64,000 nucleotides of DNA. Source: Orobanche coerulescens. Taxonomy: Eukaryota > Streptophyta > Magnoliopsida > Lamiales > Orobanchaceae. The stretch is from contig CM065811.1 in the NCBI GenBank assembly GCA_033398695.1, forward strand, positions 76,078,001 to 76,142,000. The letters are read 5' to 3'. How positions within the stretch are numbered: the first letter of the stretch is position 1; each line of letters starts with the position of its first letter. A model generated the notes under the pieces. The model was not told where the DNA came from. It saw only the letters and a program-made list of their open reading frames with translations, and did not search any database. Positions 32,345-42,636 of this stretch are shown here, piece after piece. The translations under genes and the position numbers were made by a program.

Positions 32345-33004
32345 GTGATAATTTATATTATTTTTCGTGTGTTTGCATTATTTTATTTCTAGTATAATTT
32401 TAGTAATTATGTGTAATTTTTATTATATTAATGGGAATTAAATTTTATCTGCATACTAGCACACCGGGTGAAGACATATTTGTCATTTTAGAGGCGATAT
32501 TTTTAAAAGATTCCAAATATATTCATGAGTGGACTCGTTTTATTCATCTCGTCGAGATGATCATTTTGATAAAAAGTTCATTCGAATCCGAGTTCGTATG
32601 AAGAAGTTATGCCGTTCAAAGTTTTGGCGGAAAATTAAAATTGCGGACCACTAATATCAGGACAAGTGGCGGAAGCAGATTTGTCAGATGACATCACAGC
32701 ACATGCCAACTAACCTCCACGTCAGTGTACATGTGTAATGATGATCCAATAAGACGAAGCCACGTGTCATGCCACGTTAGCAGCGCACACGCCCGTCACA
32801 CGCCTGTCACACCTGAACCAATAGCATGATGCCACGTGTCATGCCACGCCAGTAGGTCGCACGCCTACCAGACGCCCGTCCACTGTGGCAGATGAAAAAC
32901 AATCGCGGGCCTAGCGCGTGAGACACACGCGCCGACTCAGAGCCGTCCGATTGGCGCGTGTATCTCACGTGCGGGTGTAAAATTCCGTCAAATGAAGAAA
33001 TTTT

Positions 33005-33075
33005 ACTTTTTTTTTCTTTTTTCTTTTTTTCTTTCTTTCTTTCCTTCTTCCTTCCTTCTTCTTTCCTTTCTCTTA
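33005..33075. repeat. Pyrimidine tract with CTTT/CCTT repeats
   Basis: Almost pure T/C on the plus strand. The lysine-rich minus-strand frame over it is a by-product. Confidence 0.85.
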
Positions 33076-33449
33076 TCTGTACTGATTGATTTCGAATGAT
33101 GCGAAAATAATTGAAGGGATAAGATGCTGCAATAATGAGCAGCATCTTTCAATTGCAATGTACTAAATAGCAGTACCCTCTCAACGTAAAAAGGAAGTAG
33201 TAGAGTAGGAAAGAAACAGTTTGTAGCAGTATATTTTAGTAATGATACAGAATATAATGTTAGTTTTTATAATTTAGTTTTTGTATTTATTTTCTATATT
33301 TATGCATTATATAATTATACTGTAATACACATAAATAAATACTGCACCTCAAATTAGATTCCAAATAAGGCTTAGTTAATATTATTTTTATCAGATAAAA
33401 TTCACATTCATGTTTTTATTGGAATGGTCAGATAAAATTCACCTTCAAG

Positions 33450-34759
33450 TTGAATACTATATTGGAATGGTCATGTTGGACTATATAAATGGTCTAACCA
33501 TTTAGTCCATTCTAAACCACGTATATCTAATCTGATAGATAAATCTTGGTCCGTCACTTTGTATTTAAATTAATTAATTAATCTAATTAATTAATTATAT
33601 TAAATATAATATAATTAATTTCTCCAAGAAATAATTATATTTGAATTACATTAATTACCCAGTAATTATTTAATTGATTTGACAAATTTAATTTATCCAA
33701 TAAATTAAATATAATTAGACATCCAATATCCAATATTTGTTAAGAGAGAATAGGCATAATTTAATCCATCATTAATCCTGTATACGCGACTCTGTAGGTT
33801 CGTCTCAGTTAGCAGTGGGAGGATCCAAAGAGTGTGAGGAACACTCAGCCAGTCTGTGGCTCACACCGAAACCCAACTGAGAACGAATGATGAGAATCAT
33901 TCTAAAACCTGTTATGAATACCGTATAGATATAAACCCTTCAATCATATGTCCTGATCAAGCTTTAGGGTCACAATTAAGTCAAACCCTATCTACACTCG
34001 ACTCTATGAATGTTTTAGTGCAAATCAAGATCACAGAACTCTCGTGTATCAAATACAACTAGTTCAATTGCTTTGGCTAACGACTTTTGATCTCATTTGC
34101 CACTAACTGCATAGGACATTATCCTGTTCACTTACAGGAGAAAGAATCCTTTCTTGGCATTCAGTAAAGACTGCTACTTGCCCATTAAGTTGCACTTCAA
34201 GATTGATCTCTACCAACAGGTGAATGGATCGAACTACTCTAATGACTAACTTAAAGAAAGAAGCACATCTTCTACTGGACCCTCAAGTCAAAGGTTCACG
34301 CATACCTATCATAACCTTACGAGTCAGTCATTGAATATCCTAGAGTGAAACCAATGTGACCGAATCGAGGTGAGTTGTATGCAAATATATTAATCCAATT
34401 AATATACCTATACCAAATGCTCCCACTACTCCTGAGTGAGGACATGCACATGTCCAAGCATACGATATACAAGTCTTCCTAAAATAACTTAATGCCCAAT
34501 TAAGTTTTATCGACTTGCGGATAAGTTTAAACTTTTGAGTTCTAAACACTTCTAGTGCAGGACTTCTTATCTCATAAGGAGTGGAATGCTTCTACTCAAA
34601 AGCATGGACATCATTTCTATTTATTTACCAAATCAAGAACGCCAATGATATACAATAAATAATGAAATAATCACTGCCTTTTATTAATGAATACATAATC
34701 ACATATAGATGCCCTAACTCTCTTATCCTGAGAGTGCCATTCGAGGTCATATGCTAACA
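33450..34759 (-). mobile_element. 5' LTR of the Angela-like element, truncated
   Basis: The minus strand begins TGTTAGCATATGACCTCG at 34759, directly beside CTTTC, and matches 30535-31835 for about 1.3 kb. The 3' part, the primer site and gag are lost at the junction near 33450. Confidence 0.85.
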
Positions 34760-34764
34760 CTTTC
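34760..34764. repeat. Target site duplication CTTTC, right copy
   Basis: Matches 19994-19998. Confidence 0.88.
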
Positions 34765-35134
34765 ATTGTGAACAATTCATAGTCGTGAAGGAGCATGTTT
34801 ATCTTATGCATTTTACTTGGCTCGTTCCTCCATTAGTGATTTCCATCATATTCCGAATTTATTTGGGCATTTCACACGATCAAATCCTGTTATGATATTC
34901 TGGGTTTAGAGCACAGTAAGTATTTGAGTCGGTCTCATCATATTCTTCGAAGCTCTGAAGGAAGCCGTCAGATTTCTTTGGAATTTTTGGACCAAGCACA
35001 TTGACCTCCCAGATATCAATATCATAAGCTCGAATGAAAATAGACATTTTCTTCTTCTAGGTCATAAAGTTTGAACCATCGAAGAAGGGAGGACAGTTTA
35101 TTGTATTGCCTTCAAAAGCATAAATGAATGCCAT
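34765..35134 (-). pseudogene. SIRE-like copia gag, N-terminal part
   Basis: The minus-strand start at 35134 (MAFIYAFEG) aligns with MAFQFAPNE of the gag-only copies. Following blocks are PPFFDGSNFMT, KKKMSIFIRAYDIDIWEV, LGPKIPKK and YCALNPE, the N-terminal domain preceding UBN2. The frame is closed by several stops, including a TAG where the relatives have the Trp of MKWKKK. The coding sequence continues at 19998 on the far side of the Angela insertion. Together the two pieces give the complete SIRE gag order, which shows what the deleted gag-only family has lost. Confidence 0.8.
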
Positions 35135-35736
35135 ATTTGGATCTTTTCTCTAGCAGGTATTAGACTGATGAAAAAGAGACCGACCAATTGTTGGGTTGGT
35201 ACTGCCACTAGAAGGGGGGTTGAATAGTGCGGAGTAGAGTTAAGAACTCTTTTCGTGCATAAGCAAAAATAAGATAGTGAAAAAGTACGAAAGCAAAAAA
35301 CAACACAAGAAATTATTCGAGAGGCTCGACTATCAAAAAGCTTACGTCCCCTACCTAGTGTTATCGACTAGGACTTTTCTCTAAACTTGAATGCACTTTA
35401 TAGTTTAGTGCCAACTCTTTACAATAGAACTTTTGATATTAGTGCCGAACTTACAATTTCTTGATTTCCGGGCTTAAGAAAAACCACAACTATAATCACT
35501 CTTGTTTTTCGGGGTACAAGACAACCTTACACAATTACAAAGATCATTGCGAGTACAGATACTTGTCTCATAGAATAATAGCTCGAACTGATACAAGAAT
35601 ATATATAGAAGATTGTTAGCACAATTCTTCTTGTATCAGTATAATTTCTCAAAGTATTTGTTATGATGAAGCTCAAATAAATGATATAATAGATTGATAT
35701 GATCAAGGAATTCTTTCTTCAACACCTCCAAACGCT

Positions 35737-35746
35737 TTTATTTATA
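35737..35746 (-). promoter_or_regulatory. LTR TATA box (minus-strand SIRE LTR)
   Basis: The minus strand reads TATAAATAAA in GCTATAAATAAAAGCG. The dyad array lies directly upstream on this strand. Confidence 0.7.
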
Positions 35747-35789
35747 GCATTTTGGAGCCTCTTTCCCATTGGAATAGTTAGCCTCCTTA

Positions 35790-36255
35790 AAGTACGTTAT
35801 TTAACATGCATTATGTACGTAAGGAACATAGCGTACTTTACTCATTTGTGTAACGTACATAATTGCAAGTCCAGAATCAGGCAGTAGCTTATGGCTCATC
35901 CTTTGCATCCATTATTGACATTGGTTGCGTACGTTATAGTATCCTCAGATAGCCATTAGGTAGGATGACCTACTGGATGATATCAATGGCACATTAATGG
36001 TCTAATTTTGAGTTCATCTTCAAATGCTTAGCGTAGGTTATGAAGCATCGGTTGCGTACGTTATGATGTATATGACTGTTCAATATGTTGACCTTCTGGA
36101 ATCTACGCAACAGTTCATTTTTTACATGGCGTACGTTATGTAAATCCTGTTGCGTATGTTATATATGTCTTGTAATGTAGGTTGTCCAAATACATAACCC
36201 GGCAAATTTAAACACTTTCCAATTACATACGTTATGCTATAAGGCTATCGTATGT
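35790..36255. repeat. U3 array of GCGTACGTTA-type dyads
   Basis: About twelve copies or variants (GTACGTTATT, GTACGTAAGG, GCGTACGTTATG, GCGTATGTTATA and others). They fit TARCGYACGYTA, the same consensus as the TAGCGCACGCTA arrays, with transitions at the Y and R positions. Confidence 0.8.
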
Positions 36256-36320
36256 TATCTATGATTATTTTGTCTATATAAGCATCATCAAAATATGTGA
36301 TAAAAAATATTGATCCAACA

Positions 36321-36700
36321 ATCTCTCTCTTTTTGATGATGAAAAAATAATTATGAAAATTTGTTTGTTTGAACTAAAAAAAATTGAGGGATCGTAAATT
36401 TATTTTAAAGAACTCCCCCTTAGAGTAACTCCTCTTGAGTCTAGTAATAAATTCAAAATAGTTCAACAAACATATTTTTCCCCCTTTTTTGTCATTAACA
36501 AAAATCATAAGAGGGTAATATTAATAACTATAAAGCGTAATCAATGATAATCTGCAAAAATTATCTCAAGAAACATGGTTAGTAAAAGTGCATCAATGAA
36601 TATAGTAAGATCTATAGGAGATACCAAAATATCAATTTATTCAAGCTAAATAACCGAAAGCAACCAAACATCAAATATCCAAACAAAACCAAATTTCAAT
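36321..36700 (-). mobile_element. SIRE-like 3' internal region and polypurine tracts
   Basis: The minus strand holds AAAAAAGGGGGAAAAA (about 36476), AAGGGGGAGTT (about 36413) and CATCATCAAAAAGAGAGAGAT immediately before the LTR, the arrangement known for SIRE elements. Non-coding. Confidence 0.75.
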
Positions 36701-37605
36701 GCAAAAAAATGTATGATAATGTCGGTCAAAACAGGTAGAGAATCATCAATATGAAGTAGATCATGTAGTTAAGTTCGGCATCTGAAGGTTTGGGAGGAAT
36801 GGCAATGCCAAAGTGAGAGCAAATATTTTCTAGCATCGTCTCTAACCTTCGAACTCTGAGTTTCACCTCTTTAACATCTATCTCTAAACGCCCAATCGAA
36901 CTTCCAACTGTGATGACGATGAATTCGCCCGGCTACCTCGAGATGAACCGGCCTGAGAAATTAGACCACGGATACGGGGCCTCTCGGTCTGAGGACCTCT
37001 AGACATCACCCTATCTTGTAAAAGAAGTAATGTACCTCCATCGACTAGAGTGTAACCGTCTTTGAGATATGAAAAGTAGATCCAGCCTTGGTTTCCTTGT
37101 CTGCAAGTACCTCATAGTCTGAATGGTTCCTTCATGAACCATGTTTCCCTTTGGGATTGCCACTCCATGTAACCTAGACATGTCAACTCCTTATTTCTCA
37201 AATACCTCAGTCACAATAGACCCAAACGGCATTCCTGACTTTCTTTGACGATCTTTCTTGGCATAATCTTTCTTGTGAAAAATCACTCATTTTTCCACGA
37301 ACCACTTCAAGATGACTCTGGCAAAATTAACTTGCTTCTCCTTCAGGACATGAAATATGATTTCCATATCAATGTTGACAAGCGTCTGTTGAGCATTTAC
37401 CTTAGTCATTAAACTTCTAGTAATAGCATCGTGAAGAGGACGAATGTTTATGCCAAAATCATTGTTTTCAAACTTATCAGAATTAACCTCGAGAACAGTC
37501 TGTGTTTTGAGGAAGTCTCGTACAGTGATTTCGTTCAAATATCATTATCATCGTCATAGAAATAATCATTTTCTTCATCATTATTTGGCGCAAGGTTTCT
37601 AGTGC
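36701..37605 (-). pseudogene. Post-pol ORF of a SIRE-like element, C-terminal part
   Basis: It continues the ORF that starts at 39486. Right after the solo LTR the minus strand reads LCTRNLAPNNDEENDYFYDDDND in frame with the upstream part, then a stop and a shift, then NEITVRDFLKTQTVLEVNSDKFENNDFG and VKEKQVNFARVILKWFVEK, and beyond 37287 further remnants (SIVTEVFEK, SRLHGVAIPKGNMVHEGT). It resembles the plant retrotransposon-associated family often labelled putative plant transposon protein, found behind pol in SIRE and Athila/Tat elements. Its function is not known; an envelope-like role has been proposed for SIRE post-pol ORFs. Position before the polypurine tract and 3' LTR supports this reading. 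Confidence 0.6.
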
Positions 37606-37610
37606 ATAAC
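37606..37610. repeat. Target site duplication ATAAC, left copy (solo LTR)
   Basis: ATAAC before TGACCACGC. Partner at 39093-39097. Confidence 0.88.
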
Positions 37611-39092
37611 TGACCACGCTGTCGTAACGCGTCAAAATTAGTTATTTATATTTTTCCTTGGCTTACTTCTACTAACTAGTAGTATCGGCAAGGGTCGATC
37701 CCACGGAGAATGGTAAATCAATTAGACTAATTAAGGATTAAATACTTTTAGCAATTAAAATAAAAACGATAGGGGGGATTTCAGTTTCTAATCTTAACTA
37801 AAATAAATTGCATAAGATAAAATAAAATAAAATAAGCAAGGGAAATAAAAATCGAAAAATATCAATTAACTGAATAATCTAGTTCTTAGCTCCGTTATCC
37901 ACCGTTTCGAATTAATTCAAGTTTCAATGCAGTGCTTATCTCTTCTCTAATCTCATGAACTCCTGTTCCGAAGCCAACAAACAAGCTCTTTAATTGAACC
38001 TATCTATACGGTGGATTCAAAACAAGCTCTTCAAATCTCGCTCGCTAGATGCATTAAAAACCAAAATAATGGAATAGGCAAGATATTAAGTTCATAAGCT
38101 CGACTTAAGGGATCTCGATCTTGTGTTACCTAATTGGGAAAAATCAATTGTTTGCTACTTGTGAAATTAAAATTGCAACAATTATGGATTACAACTCAAT
38201 TTCTAGCATAAGACATAAAACTCCTAATCTAGTTGGCCAAACCAAATCAAGAAATTAAATGGCATAATCATGAATTCAATAACACAAAAGTAATTCAAGA
38301 GAGTTCGAGTTGAGAATACGCTACGGGATTAAAACATGAATAATTCGAATACGGTTTCAAACTTCACTAAGAACTAGAATAGAAAATTAACCGGACATGT
38401 TAGCTTTAGAAAACAGCAAATTAATAATAAACATGAGAAGAAAGAAATTCAAACGGTATAGTCTTCTTCTTCGCACGTCGGAATCGGCTCGGTTGCTCCG
38501 GCGAGAAATTCAGCTCGGTCGTCCTCTTCTCTTCTGCTCCAGTCGTGAAAAGTAGTCTTCAAGATGATAATTGATGTTCCAAGGTGATCATAATTCCAGC
38601 TCTCCTCTCCTTTTATATTTATTCCATATCTCCTAGTTTCCTTCTTTAATTAGAACTCCTTCCTTCTTGAGTTTTAATTTCCTTGGAGTCTTTCTTCCCA
38701 AATCTATTCCAATTCCTTTGTCCAGCCTATGGACCGATTTATTGCCTTGTGGAACTGATTAGGCGATTTTTGAGTCATTTCTTGGGCCCCAAGTAAGATT
38801 ATTTTCGAAACAGGACTGACACTGGGTCACCGAACTGACACTGTGCCACCCAGTGTCTCGCGGAATTTTCTTTATTTAAGCCCAAATCACCTTGGCTTGG
38901 TCCGTTTGATGATCCAAATTATTCCTTAAGCTTAAAAACTCCATCAAACACCTAAATTAAACAACAAATTGCCAAGTGAAGTAAATTGCATCCAAAATAT
39001 AAATATATGGAAAATAACCAAGTGTTCCAATATAAAATTAATTAAAACCTTATAATTCACAATGATTTTAGCACACTATTTTCGTCCTATCA
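37611..39092 (-). mobile_element. Solo LTR (1,482 bp) inside the SIRE post-pol ORF
   Basis: The minus strand begins TGATAGGACGAAAATAG (39092) and ends CAGCGTGGTCA (37611). The 5-bp duplication ATAAC is perfect, and removing LTR plus one ATAAC restores the reading frame of the host ORF. A minus-strand TATA (AAATATAAAA, 38611-38620) marks U3/R. No internal region remains, so the element was probably reduced by LTR-LTR recombination. The lineage is uncertain; the termini resemble Ty3/gypsy LTRs. It lacks the CpG dyad arrays seen in the other LTRs. Confidence 0.88.
38611..38620 (-). promoter_or_regulatory. TATA box of the solo LTR
   Basis: The minus strand reads AAATATAAAAGG, about 475 bp from the LTR start. 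Confidence 0.6.
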
Positions 39093-39097
39093 ATAAC
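39093..39097. repeat. Target site duplication ATAAC, right copy
   Basis: Matches 37606-37610. Confidence 0.88.
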
Positions 39098-39486
39098 ACG
39101 CCTTCATTTGGCAAGCTAAAAATTTTTGACAGTTTCACAGCATCAAAATTAATCGGTGTACCTCGAACTAACGAATGAACAGTGATTAAACCATCCAAAT
39201 TATAACTTATAGAGAAATTTGCATATAATTCTAAGATCAAATTCTCAAAAACGGGCTGGACCAGGCTAACAAATTTCCTTATCCCCAAAATATCGAAGAA
39301 TTCTTCTATATTAACCCCAATGGGCTTCAAAGACTGAAAATCAAAGTGGTGACTAGGAGTTACCTCTTCATCAATGAGAATTTCATTATATACCTTTGCT
39401 GCTTGGGGATTCATGAATTTGACCACTTCGGATGGATTGGAAGATGATTCTCCTCTTCTTTTCTTTCCTGATCTATTGTTTGCCAT
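39098..39486 (-). pseudogene. Post-pol ORF of a SIRE-like element, N-terminal part
   Basis: The start was taken at ATG 39486 (MANNRSGKKRRGESSS), a basic N-terminus. Then follow PQAAKVYNEILIDEEV, FDFQSLKPIGVNIEEFF and ELYANFSISYNLDGLITVHSLVRGT, a pattern (RG..I.F....L..IF.LP) typical of the plant retrotransposon-associated domain noted at 36701-37605. The frame is intact to the solo LTR at 39092 and resumes at 37605. It follows the end of pol (39955) and a dyad array, so it may be expressed from its own transcript, but that is inference. About 130 residues remain here. Confidence 0.6.
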
Positions 39487-39609
39487 GTCGCTGATGAGAC
39501 TCAATCGATTTGGATGAGGTTCTTTGAGAGAGGGGTTCGGAGTTAGGGTTTAGAAATTTTAGATTGTGAATGAAATCAGGGTTGGATGGGTTTTTATGTT
39601 TCTGGAAAC

Positions 39610-39870
39610 AGCGCATAACGTACGTTACGTGCAATAGCGGCCGTAATTGGATGAGTATAATGTGCATTATAATTGAATGTAGCGGCCTAAAAGTTGGTTC
39701 CAGTAGATTCCGCCCAAATTCTGCAATAGTATAGTATACGTAATGAATACGCGAAACATACGCTAGTACCTTTAACATATGCGTACACTAGATTGGCCGA
39801 CTGATTTCAATCTGATAGTAGTCGTAATGCTTAGTGTATAGCGGTCGTTAGATTGACCAAATGAGCAGTG
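39610..39870. repeat. Dyad array outside an LTR, between pol end and post-pol ORF
   Basis: Contains ATAACGTACGTTACG (39616) and diverged relatives (ATACGTAATG, ATACGCTAG, GCGTACACTAG, GCGGTCGTTAG). It lies upstream of the ORF start at 39486 on the minus strand. Degenerate, so only the first copies are certain. Confidence 0.55.
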
Positions 39871-39914
39871 AAAATCTTCTGATGATTTCTATCTGTTTTT
39901 AATGACCATTTTGC

Positions 39915-39939
39915 TATATATATATATATATATATATAT
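39915..39939. repeat. (TA)n microsatellite
   Basis: An alternating TA run between the array and the RNase H fragment. Confidence 0.9.
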
Positions 39940-39954
39940 TTAAAATGCAAATTT

Positions 39955-40100
39955 TAAAATGATCAATATGTCCCATTCCTAAATTTATTCTTATAAAATT
40001 AAATGATTCTTCGAGTAATGGTTTGCTAATAATGTTAAACAAAAATATATCTCCCCAGTAGATGAATTTGTTCAAGTGATGCAACATCCATGAAGATGAG
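39955..40100 (-). pseudogene. SIRE-like RNase H terminal fragment
   Basis: The minus strand encodes HHLNKFIYWGDIFLFN followed by SKPLLEESFNFIRINLGMGHI. It resembles the KGDI...L.IFTKPL.EE.F..IR.ELGM block that ends SIRE pol. This sets the order RNase H, array, post-pol ORF, polypurine tract, LTR on this strand. Upstream pol is cut off at about 40100. It is too short and altered to be functional. Confidence 0.65.
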
Positions 40101-40560
40101 CTCAATACCTTACTAAAAATATCTGAAGATATGAATAGCTAAGTACGATGCAATAACAAATTCAAATAAAAACAAGAAATGAAGATATACACCCTCCAAT
40201 ACTATAAGCATAGTGAAGAACTAAGATTAATTATACAAATCAATGGAAGCTCTTAAGTTGGAGAGAAAATAACTCTTGCCTACTCATTTGAGTTAGGGGT
40301 ACTTTCTTGAAAGAGGTTCTTGAAAATTGAAGTTGTGAGACAACCACGGGTTTTTTATTGGAAGGTGTAAACAACTTAAAAACGTGAGGAATCCAAAGGG
40401 TTTTCGATTAAGAAATGACAAGCAACCAACGGAAGAAGAAGTTACAGTGGCTAAGGGTTTTCACAGGAAAACTATAGTAACTCGATTAATTATTACATGG
40501 TTATAGTGAATTTATATCCAAGTGGACTGGAGAAAAATAGATTTGTAGATGATTACCCGA
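40101..40560. other. Unassigned stretch
   Basis: No domain, LTR terminus or repeat was recognised. It lies between the minus-strand SIRE fragment and the plus-strand copia fragment and may be diverged copia sequence. Confidence 0.4.
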
Positions 40561-41190
40561 CCTCTGAAACCATTATAAGTGTAGTAAGTTGGTTTCAGTC
40601 AAAATCCAGGGCAAGAACATTGGACTGTTGTAAAGAACATTCTTAAGTACCTGACGAGGACTATATACTTGGTTCTTACATACGGCGGTGGAGAACTAAA
40701 AATGGAGGCTTAAACAGACTCAGATACTCGGGAGACATGAATGTAAAGATGTCCACTTCATGAAATATCTATACTCTGAATAGTGGAGCAGCATCTTGGA
40801 GAAGTGCCAAGCAAAGCGCGACTGCAATCTCTACATGTCAAGCCGAATATCAGGCAGCCACGGAGGCTACTAAAGAAGCTTTTGGATAAAGAAGTTCACT
40901 GAGGAACTTCTAGTGGTCCCTATCGTAGAGAAGCCTGTGGCGCTGTTTTGCGACAACGATGAAGATGTTGCATAGGCTAAGGAGCCTAGGGCTCACCAGA
41001 ACACTAAACATAGTTAGAGAAAATATCACTTTATTAGAGAAATGATTCAGAAGGGAAATGTTATACTGCAGAGAGTAGGTAGAGCAAATAACGTTGTTGA
41101 TCTACTAACCAAGCCACTATCTGAGATGGTCTTAGAGTGGAGTGTATGGGTATTAGATACCATAGATTGTGGTATTGAATGCAAGTGAAA
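40561..41190 (+). pseudogene. Copia RNase H fragment (Angela/Tork type), plus strand
   Basis: Broken frames encode the RNase H end of pol: GAASWRSAKQSATAISTCQAEYQAATEATKEA (the conserved S.AEY.A region), FTEELLVVP, ALFCDNDEDVA (catalytic CDN), AKEPRAHQNTKH, KYHFIREMIQKG, LQRVGRANNVVDLLTKPLSEM. Several stops and a frameshift near 40890 disable it. The polypurine tract GCAAGTGAAAGAT and an LTR follow. Same lineage as 31836-32275 but opposite orientation and more diverged, so a separate, older insertion. Confidence 0.75.
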
Positions 41191-41193
41191 GAT

Positions 41194-41744
41194 TATTAGA
41201 AATATGCCCTTGTAAGCCACTCAGAGGATGACAGAGTGAGAGTATTGTATTGTAATTATGAATATTAATTGAGTATGATACTTATTATTTTTATATTATT
41301 GTATATAATCGGCATCTTGATTTGGTATATAAAAAATAGTCCTTGCATATAAGAGCAAACATTCCACTCCTTATGAAGATAAGGAGATAAGCACTTGAAA
41401 TGTTTAGGGCTCGAATGCTGGACATTAATTTTACAAAATACTTCTATAACATATACTTTGACATCTAAAGTGCCTGTCTTCACTAAGGATTAGTGGGAGC
41501 ACATGTTATGGGTATGTTAATGGGATTAATATGCTCGGACTCAACTCACCTCGATACGATCACAAGGATTTCACTCCGGAATATTCAATGATGGAATCGA
41601 AAGGTTGTAATAGGTATACGTGAATCTTTGACTTGAGGATTCAGTAGGAGATGTGCTTGTGACATTAAGTTAGTCATTAGAGTAGTTCGATCCAATCACT
41701 GGTTGGTGGGGTCAACATCGAAATGCAACTTAGAAAATTCTTAA
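41194..41744 (+). mobile_element. Angela-like 3' LTR, truncated
   Basis: Begins TATTAGAAATATGCCC, an altered TGTTAG start, right after the polypurine tract. It contains the typical CTCCTTATGAAGATAAGGAG and GTGGGAGCACATGTTATG blocks, and breaks off near 41744, where SIRE-like pol starts. Confidence 0.7.
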
Positions 41745-42636
41745 ACCTAATGCAGGGAGAATTTGACATAAGCATGATGAGTAAACCAAACTTCTCTCTT
41801 GGATTATAAGTTAAACAATTTGATATAGGTATCTTTATCAATCAAGCTAAGTATACAAGGGAGTAGATCAAGAGATTTGGAATGGAGTCAGCTAAGTCCC
41901 TAAGGACACCAATAAGCATATCATTGCACATTGACATGGATGAAGAAGGCATACTAGTGGGTTCAACCCACTAAAAGAAATGATTGGATCATTGATATAC
42001 CTAACAGCGAGGAGACCAGTCATATCATATGCAGTTGTAGTATGTGAAAGATTCCACTCCAAGCTAAAGTAATCAACTAGGAAGCAGCTAATAGGATTAT
42101 CATTTATCTAAAGTCCATAGCTGATGTTGTAGTATAGTATCCAAAAAAATGATAATTTTGAATTATCAGGCTATTTGATGGTGATTTTACAGGTTGTAAG
42201 ATGAACAGAAAAAACACTAGTATAACCTATTATTTCCACGAACCAATCTGATCCATGGTTTAGCAAGAAGCAGTATCGAACTCAATTTCAACAACTTAAT
42301 CTGAGTAGCTAGCTGCAGAGAGCTATTGTGCACAAATACTCTGAATTAGACAGCAGCTGAGAGATTACAACATCATTACGAATAATGTACCCATATGGTG
42401 TGACAAAAATGGTGCAATAGCAATAATTAACAATCCATTGCTTCACTCAAGAATAAAGTAGATTGATATCAAGCATCATTTTACAAGGGATCATGCTAAG
42501 AATAAGAGGGTTCAAGTAGAAAGAGTCATCACTAAATATCAAATTACTGACATCTTCACCAAGCCCTTACCGGAAGAAAGGTTCTTGGAGTTAAGCAGGG
42601 AACTTGAATTCTTAGATTGGGAATCAAACACTTAGC
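41745..42636 (+). pseudogene. SIRE-like reverse transcriptase C-terminus and RNase H, plus strand
   Basis: Broken frames give MQGEFDISMM, FINQAKYTRE, IKRFGMESAKSLRTPI, DMDEEG, EMIGSLIYLTARRPVISYAV (the connection after the reverse transcriptase catalytic core), then RNase H remnants and the terminal IFTKPLPEERFLELSRELEFLD-like block. The catalytic YxDD motif lies upstream and is absent. Many stops and frameshifts show great age. The left end abuts the truncated Angela LTR without a visible duplication, the right end an LTR-like sequence. Confidence 0.75.

Larger units (their letters stand above)
32276..33449. other. Unassigned DNA replacing the body of the Angela element; possible LTR fragment
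   Basis: It does not match the neighbouring LTRs. It contains (TA)n at 32313-32341, repeated CCACGTGTCATGCCACG blocks (32759 and 32831), GC-rich stretches and a C/T-rich tract (33005-33075). The composition and the ACGTGTCATGCC blocks resemble LTR U3/R sequence of Ty3/gypsy elements, but no terminal TG/CA pair with a duplication was found. No coding region. Confidence 0.4.
19999..34759 (-). mobile_element. Angela/Tork-like Ty1/copia element, internally deleted, carrying a nested Tekay element
   Basis: The minus-strand 5' LTR is 34759 down to about 33450 (truncated). The 3' LTR is 31835 down to 30075 plus 20063-19999, split by the Tekay insertion. Only the end of RNase H (31836-32275) remains of the internal region. 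Ends are TGTTAGCATATG and CTCCAACA, flanked by the 5-bp duplication CTTTC. Confidence 0.85.
35189..36320 (-). mobile_element. SIRE-like copia LTR (1,132 bp), minus strand
   Basis: The minus strand reads TGTTGGATCAATATT (36320) to CCAACCCAACA (35189). It has 3' internal sequence with a polypurine tract on one side (36321 onward) and a gag on the other, so it serves as 3' LTR to one internal region and 5' LTR to another. The primer site position (ATTGGTCGGTCTC) is degenerate. TATA box at 35737-35746. Confidence 0.82.

Noticed and set aside
32807..33145. Lys/Glu-rich minus-strand ORF
   Set aside because: Derived from the C/T-rich tract at 33005-33075. No start context or homology.
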